This document shows, piece by piece, positions 36,152 to 45,184 of a stretch of 64,000 bases of DNA (within the stretch, counting starts at the first letter, position 1; each line of letters opens with the position of its first letter). The notes below the pieces were generated by a model. That model did no database searches. It saw only the letters and a list, made by a program, of their open reading frames with translations, and was not told the DNA's origin. This stretch comes from DATHZQ01 sp963823505 (GTDB lineage Bacteria; Actinomycetota; Acidimicrobiia; Spongiisociales; UBA5794). The DNA lies in contig CAWGLY010000005.1 of NCBI GenBank assembly GCA_963823505.1, positions 682,001 to 746,000 on the forward strand, read 5' to 3'. Both the position numbers and the translations under genes were made by a program.

Positions 36152-38874
36152 GCGCCCGCCACGCCTTCGGTCACATCGTCCTGCAGCGCATGCCGCAGCA
36201 CCTCAGGATCAAACGGATCCTCACCCCGATTGCGGTGCCAGCGGTCCCAGATGACGAGCATGCTCGGCAGCACCAGCACTGCCGCAATGAGCGCCAGCAG
36301 GATCGTGTAGGCAAGCACGAACCCGAACTGGCGGAACGGGATCGTGGTCGACGTCACGAGGATGCCAAAGCCGGCCATGGTGGTGATGGCTGAACCCGCC
36401 AGCGCACCGCCCGTGTAGGTCAGCGTGTGCTCGATGGCATCGTCGGCATCGGCGTAACTCCCCCGCTCCTCGAGGTAGCGATGGGTGACGTGGATCATGT
36501 ACGGAATGCCAATGCCGATACCCAACGCAGAGATCGTTGCGGTCACGGGGCCGAACGCAATCCCAAAGGCCGCCATCAAGCCAAATACCCAGACGACGAC
36601 GAACGCAACCGGCAACGTCGTGATGACACCAAGCATCGGCCGTCGCGACTCGAACCAGAAGTTCGCCACCAACAGCAGCAACGCAGCACCGAGGGTGAGG
36701 AGCAGCGACGACACCTGCGAGTCCCGCAGCGTGCCGATCACCAAGTCGTTGATGATGAAGTTCGACGTCGCCACGGCAGACAGACCTGCTGCGGTGGCGG
36801 GCTCGAAAGCGGCGTTGAGCCCGATGGCAAGGTCGCCTGCGCCCGGCTCGCCGCCGGTCGTGTCGAAGTTGAACAACGCAGCGTCGTAGCTCCCGTTCGA
36901 CGACGACAGGACCGCTGCCATCGGCCCGGGATACTTGGCAAAGGCTGCGTCGTACAGCGCAGTGGCATCGGCATCAGGGGGCATGGTCCTGTCCTCGCCG
37001 AGCCCGACCGCGATGGCCGCCTGTTGCAGGTCCGGATCGAAGGTCTCGCTCTCGGAATCGAGGAACTGGAAGATGGTGCCGGTCAGCGACTGACCTGTCG
37101 GGAACGAGCCTGCCGGCGTGTCGACGGCTTGGACGTCAGGTACAGAGGCTGCGCCTACGAAGGACTCCAGCATGGAGTTCCACGCTGCACCGGATGTCAC
37201 GTCGCCCTCTACCAGGACCGAGGTCGTCTCAGGGAAGTCGAACCGTTCGTCCACCGTCACCGCCGTGTCCCGCAGCGGCGAAGTCGTCGGGACGAAGTCC
37301 AGAACCGAGAACTTCGTCGACAGGTTGGTCATGCTGAAGCCTGCCACCACCGTGAGCACGAGCGCAGCGACTACGGCGCCAATGGCGAAACGCTTGGGCA
37401 AGATCGCCGCCTTGCCGATCAGACGCGGCAACGCTCTCGCCTCGCCGCCCTCGAGACCGTCGGAGTCGAGACGTTCCAGCCGCTCGGCACGACGATCCAG
37501 CACTTCGCGCACTGCTGGCACGAACGTGAGCATCAGGAGGAACGAGACGATGATGCCGAAGGCGGCGAGCTCACCGAACTCCGCAAGTGCCGGAATGTCG
37601 TTGGTGACGTTGGTGAGGAATCCCACCGCGGTGGTCACAGTCGCAAGCACGAGGGCGATGCCGGTGGTGCGGATCGCAGTGGCGACGGCCGCATCGACCC
37701 TTCTCCCGGCGTGCATCTCCTGCCGGTACCGGGTGTTGAGGTGGATCGAGTAGTCCACGCCGAGCCCGATCAGCAGAATGGGCAGGATCTGCACCAGCTG
37801 GGATTGGTCCTCGAACCGGAGAAAGCCGTATCCGTTCATCCACTGGATGGCGAACCCGATCGTGAGGAAAGTCAGCAACGTGTCTGCGGTGGTTCGGCGC
37901 AGCTTGTGACTGCCGATCGACCACAACGCGAATGCGGCGAGGAAGCAGAGCCCCGCCATTCCGGCGACGGCACCGAGCGATGCGTCGCCCCACGACTCGG
38001 GAAGGATGTCGGGGAAGATGAGCGCCAGGCTCGGCGCAACGGCGATGGCTGCACCCAGCAGCATGAGCCCGATGCCCGCAATGAACATCGTGCGATCGCG
38101 CACAGTGCGAGGCCGCACCAGGAACACGATCGAGAGCACAAGGAGAATGATGAGTCCCGCAGCCATGAAGAGGCGCAGGATCTCGTCCTGGAAGTCGTCC
38201 CCTGACGCAAAGATGAGCTCGACGCTGAAGGACTCGAGCAGGATCGAGTCGGGCACCTCGGCTTCTGCGACGCCGTCGGCGACACCCTTTGCCCGATTGG
38301 CGAGCTCATCGAAGTCGTCGCTCGACTCGTAGGTGATGGCGCTCAGCCCTATCTCGGCTGTGGCAGCTTCGAGGTCCGCGTCGTCGGAGACCAGCGCAGT
38401 GAGGAACGACCGGAACTCGGGAGGAAGCTGCTCGAGGCCGGCCGCGTAGAGCGCCTTCACCTCGGCATCGGACGTCGGAACGGCGGCGCCGCCTTGGATG
38501 GCGAATTGCACGGGGGTCAGATAGGACAGGACGGCGGGCGACTGCGGCGAGTCGACGAGGAACTCGGCGGCGGAGCTGCTCCTGACCGACTCTTCGAGCG
38601 CCGTCGCGGCCTGCAGGGCATCGAGCGTGATGACGTCGCCGGTGTCGCTGGACGTCAATACCTGCAGCCGGGTGGCTGAGCCGAACCTCTCGGCGATGAC
38701 GCTCGACGCGGCCAGCTCCGGTGCCTCAGGGGCGAAGGACTCGTTCTGATCCTCGGCAGGCACGAACTGACCGCCGAGCCCGCCGAGCACCATCGAAATG
38801 ACGATGGTCAGGGCAATGACCACCCACGGGAACCTCCGGACGGCGGAAGCAAGGGTGTTGACGAGGGTCTTCAT
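36148..38874 (-). CDS. RND/MMPL family transporter
   Basis: A 908-residue exporter with two homologous halves, each a membrane helix, a large extracellular loop and a bundle of about five helices. The first-half helix-4 motif is GLGVDYSIHLNTRYRQE with the proton-relay Asp; the matching second-half site is GIGIGIPYMIHVTHRYLEE, where Asp is absent. The family exports lipids in actinobacteria (MmpL) and hopanoids elsewhere (HpnN); the substrate here is unknown. ATG at 38874 (MKTLVNTLASAVRRFP) has GGAG ten bases upstream. Confidence 0.9.
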   Translation of the reverse strand: MKTLVNTLASAVRRFPWVVIALTIVISMVLGGLGGQFVPAEDQNESFAPEAPELAASSVIAERFGSATRLQVLTSSDTGDVITLDALQAATALEESVRSSSAAEFLVDSPQSPAVLSYLTPVQFAIQGGAAVPTSDAEVKALYAAGLEQLPPEFRSFLTALVSDDADLEAATAEIGLSAITYESSDDFDELANRAKGVADGVAEAEVPDSILLESFSVELIFASGDDFQDEILRLFMAAGLIILLVLSIVFLVRPRTVRDRTMFIAGIGLMLLGAAIAVAPSLALIFPDILPESWGDASLGAVAGMAGLCFLAAFALWSIGSHKLRRTTADTLLTFLTIGFAIQWMNGYGFLRFEDQSQLVQILPILLIGLGVDYSIHLNTRYRQEMHAGRRVDAAVATAIRTTGIALVLATVTTAVGFLTNVTNDIPALAEFGELAAFGIIVSFLLMLTFVPAVREVLDRRAERLERLDSDGLEGGEARALPRLIGKAAILPKRFAIGAVVAALVLTVVAGFSMTNLSTKFSVLDFVPTTSPLRDTAVTVDERFDFPETTSVLVEGDVTSGAAWNSMLESFVGAASVPDVQAVDTPAGSFPTGQSLTGTIFQFLDSESETFDPDLQQAAIAVGLGEDRTMPPDADATALYDAAFAKYPGPMAAVLSSSNGSYDAALFNFDTTGGEPGAGDLAIGLNAAFEPATAAGLSAVATSNFIINDLVIGTLRDSQVSSLLLTLGAALLLLVANFWFESRRPMLGVITTLPVAFVVVWVFGLMAAFGIAFGPVTATISALGIGIGIPYMIHVTHRYLEERGSYADADDAIEHTLTYTGGALAGSAITTMAGFGILVTSTTIPFRQFGFVLAYTILLALIAAVLVLPSMLVIWDRWHRNRGEDPFDPEVLRHALQDDVTEGVAGA

Positions 38875-39010
38875 GGGTGATGGACTCCGTTTTCCTTCGG
38901 GCAAGGCGCAGCGGGCAGGCACCGGCGACGCAGGTTACGCATGCCGGGTGGTTGTTCAAGTTCATCTCTGGTCGGCTCCGACGATCGGGATCGTGCGCAG
39001 TCGACCATCG

Positions 39011-40942
39011 TCAACGTGGCGGCCGGCACAGTTCGACCAGTTCGGTCAGGGCATCTGTGCGGTCGACACCTCTGCGCTCGTTGTCGTCACCCCGGAGTCG
39101 CAGCCCGACCGTGCCCCCCTCGACGTCCTTGTCCCCCACAACGAGGACCGCCGGGTGTTTGCGGGTGATGGCACGCCGGATCTTCTCTCCCACGGTGTCG
39201 TCGGCATCATCAACGACCACTCGCAACCCAGCCGCCTTCAGCTCGCCTGCGATCGCCGTGGCGTAGTCCTCGTGGCGGTCGGCAACCGGCACGATCGTGG
39301 CTTGCACCGGCGCCAGCCAACCAGGGAACGCCCCGGCATAGTGCTCCACCAGGATGCCGACGAACCGCTCGATCGAACCCATGAGGGCCCGGTGGATCAT
39401 CACCGGCCGCACCTGATCGTTGTCCGAGTTGGTGTAGCTGAGGTCGAAGTTGTCCGGTTGAGCGAAGTCGACCTGGAGCGTCGAGAGCTGCCACCTTCGC
39501 CCGATGGCGTCCTTGACGTGCACGTCGATCTTGGGGCCGTAGAACGCACCGTCACCTTCGGCGACTTGGTACGGCAGCCCGGCGACTTCGAGCGCATCCC
39601 GCAGCGAGGTCTCGGCCTTCTCCCAGAGATGGTCCTGACCGACGTATTTCTCCGGCTTTGTGGAGAGATCGGCTTCGAACTCCTCGAATCCGAAGTCCCG
39701 CAGCACCATGAGGGTGAAGTCGAGGAGGTTCTGCAACTCGGCGCCGATCTGCTCCTCCATCACGAAGATGTGGCTGTCGTCCTGGGTGAACCCCCGGGCC
39801 CGTAGCAAACCGTGAACGACACCGGACCGCTCGTAGCGGTAGACGGTCCCGAGCTCATAGAGGCGCATGGGAAGCTCGCGATAGCTCCGACCCCTGCTGT
39901 CGAAGATCAGGATGTGGAAAGGGCAGTTCATCGGCTTCAGCCGGTATTCGGCGCCTTCGTCGATCTCGATCCCGGGGTACATGCCCTCCGCATAGAAGCT
40001 CAGATGGCCGGACGTGTGCCACAGTTCGGCCTTGGCGACGTGTGGGGAGAAGACGATCTCGTAGTCGTGGGCCTGGTGAGTCCGCCTGCTGTAGTCCTCG
40101 ATGACTTGGCGAAGAATCCCACCGTGCGGGTGCCACACGGCCAGGCCGCTGCCGAGGTCGCTTGGGAACGAGTACAGCTCGAGCTCTGCGCCCAGCTTGC
40201 GGTGGTCCCGCTTGCGCGCTTCCTCCAGCCGGTGCAGGTGTTCCTCGAGCGCTTTGTCCGACTCCCACGCCGTCCCATAGATCCGCTGGAGTTGGGCGTT
40301 GTTCTCATCGCCCCGCCAGTACGCACCGGCGCTGCGCATGAGCCGAAAGGCTTTGATGCGCCCCGTCGAGGGGACATGCGGCCCCCGGCAGAGATCTACA
40401 AATCCGAGGTTGCGGTAGACGCTCACCTCGCTCCCTGTGGCGCCTTCGTCCTCGTCGACTCCCTCGATGATCTCGGTCTTGAAGGGCTGGTCGGCGAAGA
40501 CACGCAACGCCTCGGATTTGGAGAGCACGTCGCGTTCAAACGGCTGATCTTCGGCAATGATCTCGTGCATGCGGGCCTCGACAGCATCGAGATCCTCAGG
40601 CGTGAAGGCGCGGCCGACTTCGAAGTCGTAGTAGAAGCCGTTCTCGATCGGCGGACCGATCGCAAACGAGGCGCCGGGAAACACGTCGAGTACCGCCTGG
40701 GCGAGCACGTGGGCGGCCGAGTGCCGCATGACGTGCCTGCCTTCGTCGGTCGCATCGGTGATCACGGCGATGGTGCCGTCCTCGTGGAGTGGTCTCGCCA
40801 GGTCCAACAGAGAACCGTCGACCTGGACGGCAACCGCCGCCTTGGCGAGGCGGGGCCCGATCGATGCCGCCACGTCTGCCCCAGTCGTCCCGTCGGCGTA
40901 CTCGTGTACGGAGCCGTCGGGGAAAGTGAGATTGATCGACAC
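39011..40942 (-). CDS. thrS: Threonine--tRNA ligase
   Basis: A 643-residue class II synthetase of full length. Order: TGS domain (1-65), zinc-type editing domain with HSAAHVLAQAV and YYDFEVGRAFTPEDL, catalytic core with PMNCPFHILIFDSRGRSYRELPMRLYELGTVYRYERSG, and a C-terminal anticodon domain (QATIVPVADRHEDYA). GTG at 40942 has GGAGG seven bases upstream. The 200-base divergent gap upstream shows no T-box specifier structure that I can see. Confidence 0.97.
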   Translation of the reverse strand: MSINLTFPDGSVHEYADGTTGADVAASIGPRLAKAAVAVQVDGSLLDLARPLHEDGTIAVITDATDEGRHVMRHSAAHVLAQAVLDVFPGASFAIGPPIENGFYYDFEVGRAFTPEDLDAVEARMHEIIAEDQPFERDVLSKSEALRVFADQPFKTEIIEGVDEDEGATGSEVSVYRNLGFVDLCRGPHVPSTGRIKAFRLMRSAGAYWRGDENNAQLQRIYGTAWESDKALEEHLHRLEEARKRDHRKLGAELELYSFPSDLGSGLAVWHPHGGILRQVIEDYSRRTHQAHDYEIVFSPHVAKAELWHTSGHLSFYAEGMYPGIEIDEGAEYRLKPMNCPFHILIFDSRGRSYRELPMRLYELGTVYRYERSGVVHGLLRARGFTQDDSHIFVMEEQIGAELQNLLDFTLMVLRDFGFEEFEADLSTKPEKYVGQDHLWEKAETSLRDALEVAGLPYQVAEGDGAFYGPKIDVHVKDAIGRRWQLSTLQVDFAQPDNFDLSYTNSDNDQVRPVMIHRALMGSIERFVGILVEHYAGAFPGWLAPVQATIVPVADRHEDYATAIAGELKAAGLRVVVDDADDTVGEKIRRAITRKHPAVLVVGDKDVEGGTVGLRLRGDDNERRGVDRTDALTELVELCRPPR

Positions 40943-41142
40943 GGCACAGCCTCCGGGCGTGGACGAGAAGCCGTAAGGCTAACGGTCCCGACACCGCCCG
41001 AATACCGACCGGCAACGGTCCGGTCTCACTGCGTTCCCTGGCGTCGAGCCCTTCGGCACCGGTTGCGTGCCGTGGGCGAAATCCGCGAAAACTTCGCTTA
41101 GCCGTTCTACGATTCCTGCGGCGTGCCAAGGAGGCGTGACGG

Positions 41143-41355
41143 ATGGTCGACATCCTGGTGGCAAGTGGGTTGCTTGCAGCAGTAGTAGCGGTGGTTACAC
41201 GGCCTACAACGGAGAAATGGGCTCTGCCCCGGCGGGAAGAACACCCACCGGCTCCCCTGCTCCTCGTCGAGACCGATCTCCCCTGTCCCTGGTGTGGAGC
41301 GGCAACACGTGAGGACGACACGCGATGCCCCTCCTGCCGGCAACGTTTCGGTTGA
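41143..41355 (+). CDS. Small membrane-anchored zinc-ribbon protein
   Basis: A 70-residue protein. An N-terminal hydrophobic stretch (ILVASGLLAAVVAVVT) is followed by a basic/Pro-rich linker and a C-terminal CxxC...CxxC ribbon (CPWCGAATREDDTRCPSC). A perfect AGGAGG lies eight bases before the ATG, and TACGAT (41108-41113) could be its -10 box, so this is a real gene although short. Function is unknown; it is divergent from thrS and converges with mshD. Confidence 0.75.
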   Translation: MVDILVASGLLAAVVAVVTRPTTEKWALPRREEHPPAPLLLVETDLPCPWCGAATREDDTRCPSCRQRFG

Positions 41356-41399
41356 CCCAGACTCGGTTCTCCTGACGCCCCAGGGGTGCGCCGGCTGCC

Positions 41400-42278
41400 T
41401 CACCGCACCACGAACTCGCGGTTCGTGAACGACACTTCGAAGCCCAGCTTGCGGTACATCGCCACGGCCCTCGGATCCTCCTCCGCAACGTAGAGCACCG
41501 CCTCTTTCGCCCCTTGGCGTTCCCCGAGGTCTTTCAGGCCGGCCACAACGAGGCTCGTCCCGAGGCCACGACCCTGAGCGCCCGGCACGACGCCGATGAT
41601 GTAGATCTCGCCAACTTCGCCGGGGTGAAGCTTGGTCCAGCAATACCCCATGAGCCGTTCACCCTCCCACGCCAGCAGAAAGCCTGCCGGGTCAAACCAG
41701 GGCTGCTCGGTGCGCATCTCCAGGTTTCGCCGATCGAGCGCACCGTTCTCCGGATGGCCGGCGAACGCGGCATTGTTCGCCGCAAGCCATGCGTCCTCGT
41801 CGATTCCCGGCCGGAAGACGCCGACGTCGACACCTTGTGGAATGGTGAGCCGCCTCTTGATGGGTAGCGGCCGGCACATCTGGTGGAGCGCCCTGGCTTG
41901 CTCCCACCCTTCTCCCAGCGCAAATCGAACCTCGTCGGTGCGCCACGCCCAGAACGTCATGCGCTGATCGACTGGCAAGTTCGCGACCAATGCGGACACC
42001 AGGCGATCGGTCACGCCCTCGCTTGGGTCCCATGCCGGTGCGATGACCACTTCGACGGCCCAATGACCACCGGCCTCCGTAGCTGCTTCACGATGCCACG
42101 CGGCGTGCGCATAGCCGACGAAGGCTCCGCCTGACAGAGCAACCAACTCATGGGGCGACTCGCCGAGCCGGAGCATCTTGTGCTCAGACAGGGCTTCTCG
42201 ACCATCGGCTTCGACGCGACGCAGCATCAAGTCATCGAGAGCCGGGCGATCGGCCGGAACGTAGGGGCGCAGCAACAT
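41400..42278 (-). CDS. mshD: Mycothiol synthase (GNAT acetyltransferase)
   Basis: A 292-residue tandem-GNAT protein, the length of MshD, which acetylates Cys-GlcN-Ins to finish mycothiol. The C-terminal GNAT domain has the acetyl-CoA loop IIGVVPGAQGRGLGTSLVVAGL and the ending VAMYRKLGFEVSFTNREFVVR; MGYCWTKLHPGEVGEIYIIGV is an MshD-like signature. ATG at 42278 is supported by TACCCT eight bases upstream (42287-42292). It is divergent from the patatin gene, 82 bases away. Confidence 0.88.
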   Translation of the reverse strand: MLLRPYVPADRPALDDLMLRRVEADGREALSEHKMLRLGESPHELVALSGGAFVGYAHAAWHREAATEAGGHWAVEVVIAPAWDPSEGVTDRLVSALVANLPVDQRMTFWAWRTDEVRFALGEGWEQARALHQMCRPLPIKRRLTIPQGVDVGVFRPGIDEDAWLAANNAAFAGHPENGALDRRNLEMRTEQPWFDPAGFLLAWEGERLMGYCWTKLHPGEVGEIYIIGVVPGAQGRGLGTSLVVAGLKDLGERQGAKEAVLYVAEEDPRAVAMYRKLGFEVSFTNREFVVR

Positions 42279-42286
42279 CGGCGCGC

Positions 42287-42352
42287 AGGGTAGGTGGTCC
42301 CGATGATCCGGGCATCCGGGTCCCACTGCGTCGAGCCGCTCCGGCGTATCAT
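42287..42352. promoter_or_regulatory. Paired -10-like boxes between mshD and the patatin gene
   Basis: TACCCT (42287-42292, minus strand) lies eight bases before the mshD ATG, and TATCAT (42347-42352, plus strand) lies eight bases before the patatin ATG. Both suit leaderless or near-leaderless divergent messages. No clear -35 partners are visible. Confidence 0.4.
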
Positions 42353-42360
42353 CGGCGCCA

Positions 42361-43317
42361 ATGACGAAGGTAGGCCTCGTACTGGGCGGGGGCGGTATCA
42401 CGGGAGCCTCGTATCACCTCGGGACGCTTCTCGCGCTCGAGATGGCGACTGGGTGGCACCCGAGTGCCGCCGATGTCGTGATCGGCACATCCTGCGGTGC
42501 GTTCACCGCGGCGATGTTGCGCGGTGGTCAGCTCTCGGTGGACACGTTCCTCGATGGCGCCCATTCCCGGGAGGATGCGACGCGGCGGCTGAGGAGCCGC
42601 ATCTACACCCGCAGCGTCCGCCCCGGAGGTGTGGTGCGCTGGCTTCGACGCGGTGTGTTGCCAGGATTGACTCGCCCAGACTTGCGGCTCGTAGCCGGCA
42701 GCCCTGCTCTCTACAGCACCGAAGGTGTCGCCGAATGGGTCGAGGAGAAGATCGGGCCGCTGGCAAACACGTGGCCGACCGACCCGACCGTCATCGTCGG
42801 GTTTGACCTGAAGGCGAGGCAGCGCACCGCCTTCGGCACCGATGCGGCGCCCGACGTCCCGCTCAAGCTTGCCGTTGCCGCCTCGATTGCCATTCCCATG
42901 GTCTTTGAGCCGGTGCAGATCGGCGGTGCGTGGTATGCCGATGGCGGTATCGCCACCGGAACCAGCGCCGACCTCTTGCTCGGCTACGACGAGCCGCTCG
43001 ATCTCGTGATCATCGTGGCGCCCATGGCGGCGTCGGAGTCGCGGCCTGGAGCGCGGTTCTACGAGGATGCCTTCGACCGCGCCGGCCGGGCTGCGCTCAG
43101 TCAGGAGGTCGAGCGCCTCCACGCCGAGTGGCCAGACACCGACATCATCGTGTTCCGCCCAGACGATCGGGTGCTGGCGGTGACCAGACCCAACCCGCTC
43201 TCCACCAAGGCAGCGGTGCCGGCGTTCCTGCGAACGCTCCGCTCGCTCAAGGACGAGCTTGGGAGACCGGAAACGTGGGAGATCCTGGAGCGGCACCTCA
43301 TCCGACCTGCAGCGTGA
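42361..43317 (+). CDS. Patatin-like phospholipase
   Basis: A 318-residue lipid acyl hydrolase. The oxyanion loop is LVLGGGGITGASYHLG, the nucleophile Ser is in VIGTSCGAFTAA (GxSxG), and the catalytic Asp is in AWYADGGIATG, so the Ser-Asp dyad is intact. No signal peptide is present, so it should act in the cytoplasm or at the inner membrane face. TATCAT lies eight bases before the ATG. Partner lipids are unknown. Confidence 0.88.
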   Translation: MTKVGLVLGGGGITGASYHLGTLLALEMATGWHPSAADVVIGTSCGAFTAAMLRGGQLSVDTFLDGAHSREDATRRLRSRIYTRSVRPGGVVRWLRRGVLPGLTRPDLRLVAGSPALYSTEGVAEWVEEKIGPLANTWPTDPTVIVGFDLKARQRTAFGTDAAPDVPLKLAVAASIAIPMVFEPVQIGGAWYADGGIATGTSADLLLGYDEPLDLVIIVAPMAASESRPGARFYEDAFDRAGRAALSQEVERLHAEWPDTDIIVFRPDDRVLAVTRPNPLSTKAAVPAFLRTLRSLKDELGRPETWEILERHLIRPAA

Positions 43318-43361
43318 CCGTCCTTGCCGATGCGGGTGGCGGAAAATGGGTCGTTCGTCCC

Positions 43362-43390
43362 TTGGTGGACCCAGCTGAAGCTCGTAAAGT
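43362..43390 (+). promoter_or_regulatory. Candidate promoter of the Flp pilin gene
   Basis: TTGGTG (43362-43367) and TAAAGT (43385-43390) are separated by 17 bases. Transcription would start near 43397, leaving a leader of about 70 bases before the GTG at 43467. Confidence 0.45.
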
Positions 43391-43466
43391 GACAGAAGCA
43401 CTGCCCTCAGCGGGGCTGGGCTCGTCCCAAGGTGGGGCGCCGGGGGACGGACGATGGAAGGTTTGA

Positions 43467-43664
43467 GTGAGCCGATCAGTCTGTGTTTGGTGGCACACAG
43501 TTACGGCGGACGAGCGTGGTGCCTCGCTGGTCGAGTATGTCTTCCTACTGATGCTCATCGCCCTCGTCGCACTTGCGGCCGTCGAATTCCTCGGGACCGA
43601 AGTGAGCGACGACTTCGACTCGTTCACGACCGAACTCGGCAACGCTCGCGACGCCGCCGGCTGA
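43467..43664 (+). CDS. Flp-type (type IVb) pilin prepilin
   Basis: A 65-residue protein with the Flp pattern: a short basic leader ending ADERG, then ASLVEYVFLLMLIALVALAAVEFLG. Cleavage after Gly-19 would leave Ala+1 and Glu+5, as in type IV pilins. GTG at 43467 has GGAAGG upstream. No tad secretion/assembly genes (tadA, tadB, tadC, rcpC) are in this window, so it is a solitary pilin here; the A24 peptidase at 3649 could process it. Confidence 0.85.
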   Translation: MSRSVCVWWHTVTADERGASLVEYVFLLMLIALVALAAVEFLGTEVSDDFDSFTTELGNARDAAG

Positions 43665-43694
43665 GCATTCCGCCCACGTAGACCGCCTTACGGC

Positions 43695-43781
43695 TCAGGG
43701 CTCGAGCGGACAGCGCAAGCCGTCCATGCTGAGTGCCGGCCGGTCGAACGCCGACCGACACTCGCGACACGACATGATCAT
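43695..43781 (-). CDS. Possible 28-residue Cys-containing micropeptide
   Basis: Read from an ATG that overlaps the trpB2 stop (ATGA), it encodes MIMSCRECRSAFDRP and ends DGLRCPLEP, with Cys at 5, 8 and 24. The stop-start overlap is like those joining real genes in this window, and the CxxC hints at metal binding. The size is near the limit of what can be believed, and no homologue is recognised. Confidence 0.35.
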   Translation of the reverse strand: MIMSCRECRSAFDRPALSMDGLRCPLEP

Positions 43782-45142
43782 CCTTCGATGACGGGGACCC
43801 TCTCCATGGCTGCCGCGACCTTTTCCTCCGGGTAGTCGTAGTCCACGATCTCCCCGCCGAGGAATGCCTCGTAGGCAGCGAGATCGAAGTGCCCGTGACC
43901 GCACAGCGCCGTGAGAATCACCCGCGCCTCTCCCGATTCCTTCGCTCTGGTCGCCTCCCGGATCGCCGCTGCGATCGCATGGGTCGGTTCAGGTGCGGGA
44001 ACGATGCCTTCCGAACGGGCGAATTTCAGCGCACCATCGAAGCACTCGACCTGGCCGATGGCCTCGGCCTCGATGAGCCCCAACTCGTACAAGTGCGAGA
44101 CGAGCGGTGCCATGCCGTGATAGCGGAGCCCGCCCGCGTGGATGGGATCCGGGACGAAGTCATGGCCAAGCGTGTGCATCTTCACGAGCGGCGCCATACC
44201 GGCCGTATCCCCGAAGTCGTAGCGGTAGACACCCTTCGTCAGCGAAGGGCAGGCCGCCGGTTCGACACAACGGATGGTGGGATTCATGTTGCCCGCCAGC
44301 TTCTCCCTGAGGAACGGGAAACTCAGGCCCCCGAAGTTCGATCCCCCACCGGTGCAGCCGACGAGCACGTCCGGGACTTCGTCGATCTTGGCGAACTGCC
44401 TCAGTGCCTCCTCGCCGATCACCGTCTGGTGCATCAACACGTGATTGAGGACGCTGCCGAGGGAATAGCGGACGTCCGGGTCGTGCACCGCGGCCTCGAT
44501 GGCCTCGCTGATGGCGATGCCGAGCGACCCGGGGCTGTCGGGATCCGCATCGAGGATCGCACGACCTGCCGCCGTCAAAGGCGACGGGCTGGGATGCACC
44601 TCGGCACCCCACACTTCCATCATGGTCTTGCGATACGGTTTGGCGTCGTACGACGCTCGCACCTGCCACACCTCGCACTCCATGCCGAACAGCGCTGTGG
44701 CAAACGCAAGCGCACTCCCCCACTGGCCGGCACCCGTCTCGGTGGTGAGCTTCTTCACGCCTTCCTTGGCGTTGTAATAGGCCTGCGGCACCGATGTGTT
44801 CGGTTTGTGCGACCCGGCAGGGCTCACCCCTTCGTACTTGTAGTAGATCCGAGCCGGGGTATCGAGCAGCTTCTCCAGGCGGCGCGCCCGGTACAGCGGG
44901 GTGGGCCGCCACAGCTTGTAGATGTCGAGCACCTCGCCGGGGATGTCCACGAACCGATCCATGGTGACCTCTTGCATGATGAGGCCCATCGGAAACAGCG
45001 GCGCGAGATCGTCGGGACCGATCGGCTGATGCGTGCCAGGATGCAGCGGCGGGGGCGGTGGCGCAGGCAGATCCGGGATGATGTTGTACCACTGCGTCGG
45101 CAGCTCGGTCTCGTCCAGTGTGATCTTCGTGTACTCCGTCAA
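43778..45142 (-). CDS. trpB: Tryptophan synthase beta-like protein, TrpB2 type
   Basis: A 454-residue PLP enzyme. It is longer than classical TrpB and has the TrpB2 features SPAGSHKPNTSVPQAYY (PLP Lys in HKPN) and TTETGAGQWGSALAF (catalytic Glu). The phosphate cup is VGCTGGGSNFGG. TrpB2 makes tryptophan from indole and serine without a TrpA partner. The start is TTG at 45142: GAAGGAG ends five bases before it and overlaps the alternative GTG at 45148. No other trp biosynthesis gene is near; instead it lies 42 bases after a kynureninase-like gene and tryptophan 2,3-dioxygenase. Confidence 0.9.
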   Translation of the reverse strand: MTEYTKITLDETELPTQWYNIIPDLPAPPPPPLHPGTHQPIGPDDLAPLFPMGLIMQEVTMDRFVDIPGEVLDIYKLWRPTPLYRARRLEKLLDTPARIYYKYEGVSPAGSHKPNTSVPQAYYNAKEGVKKLTTETGAGQWGSALAFATALFGMECEVWQVRASYDAKPYRKTMMEVWGAEVHPSPSPLTAAGRAILDADPDSPGSLGIAISEAIEAAVHDPDVRYSLGSVLNHVLMHQTVIGEEALRQFAKIDEVPDVLVGCTGGGSNFGGLSFPFLREKLAGNMNPTIRCVEPAACPSLTKGVYRYDFGDTAGMAPLVKMHTLGHDFVPDPIHAGGLRYHGMAPLVSHLYELGLIEAEAIGQVECFDGALKFARSEGIVPAPEPTHAIAAAIREATRAKESGEARVILTALCGHGHFDLAAYEAFLGGEIVDYDYPEEKVAAAMERVPVIEG

Positions 45143-45184
45143 GGTCACTCCTTCGGTTGCAGACTCGGTTCGACGCGTCCACCT

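Noticed and set aside
40943..41142. T-box riboswitch upstream of thrS
   Set aside because: No stem I/specifier or T-box word could be made out in the 200-base divergent region.
41356..41399. Small GC-rich inverted repeat between the zinc-ribbon gene and mshD as a terminator
   Set aside because: The possible stem (CGCCCC/GGGGTG) is too short and has almost no loop.
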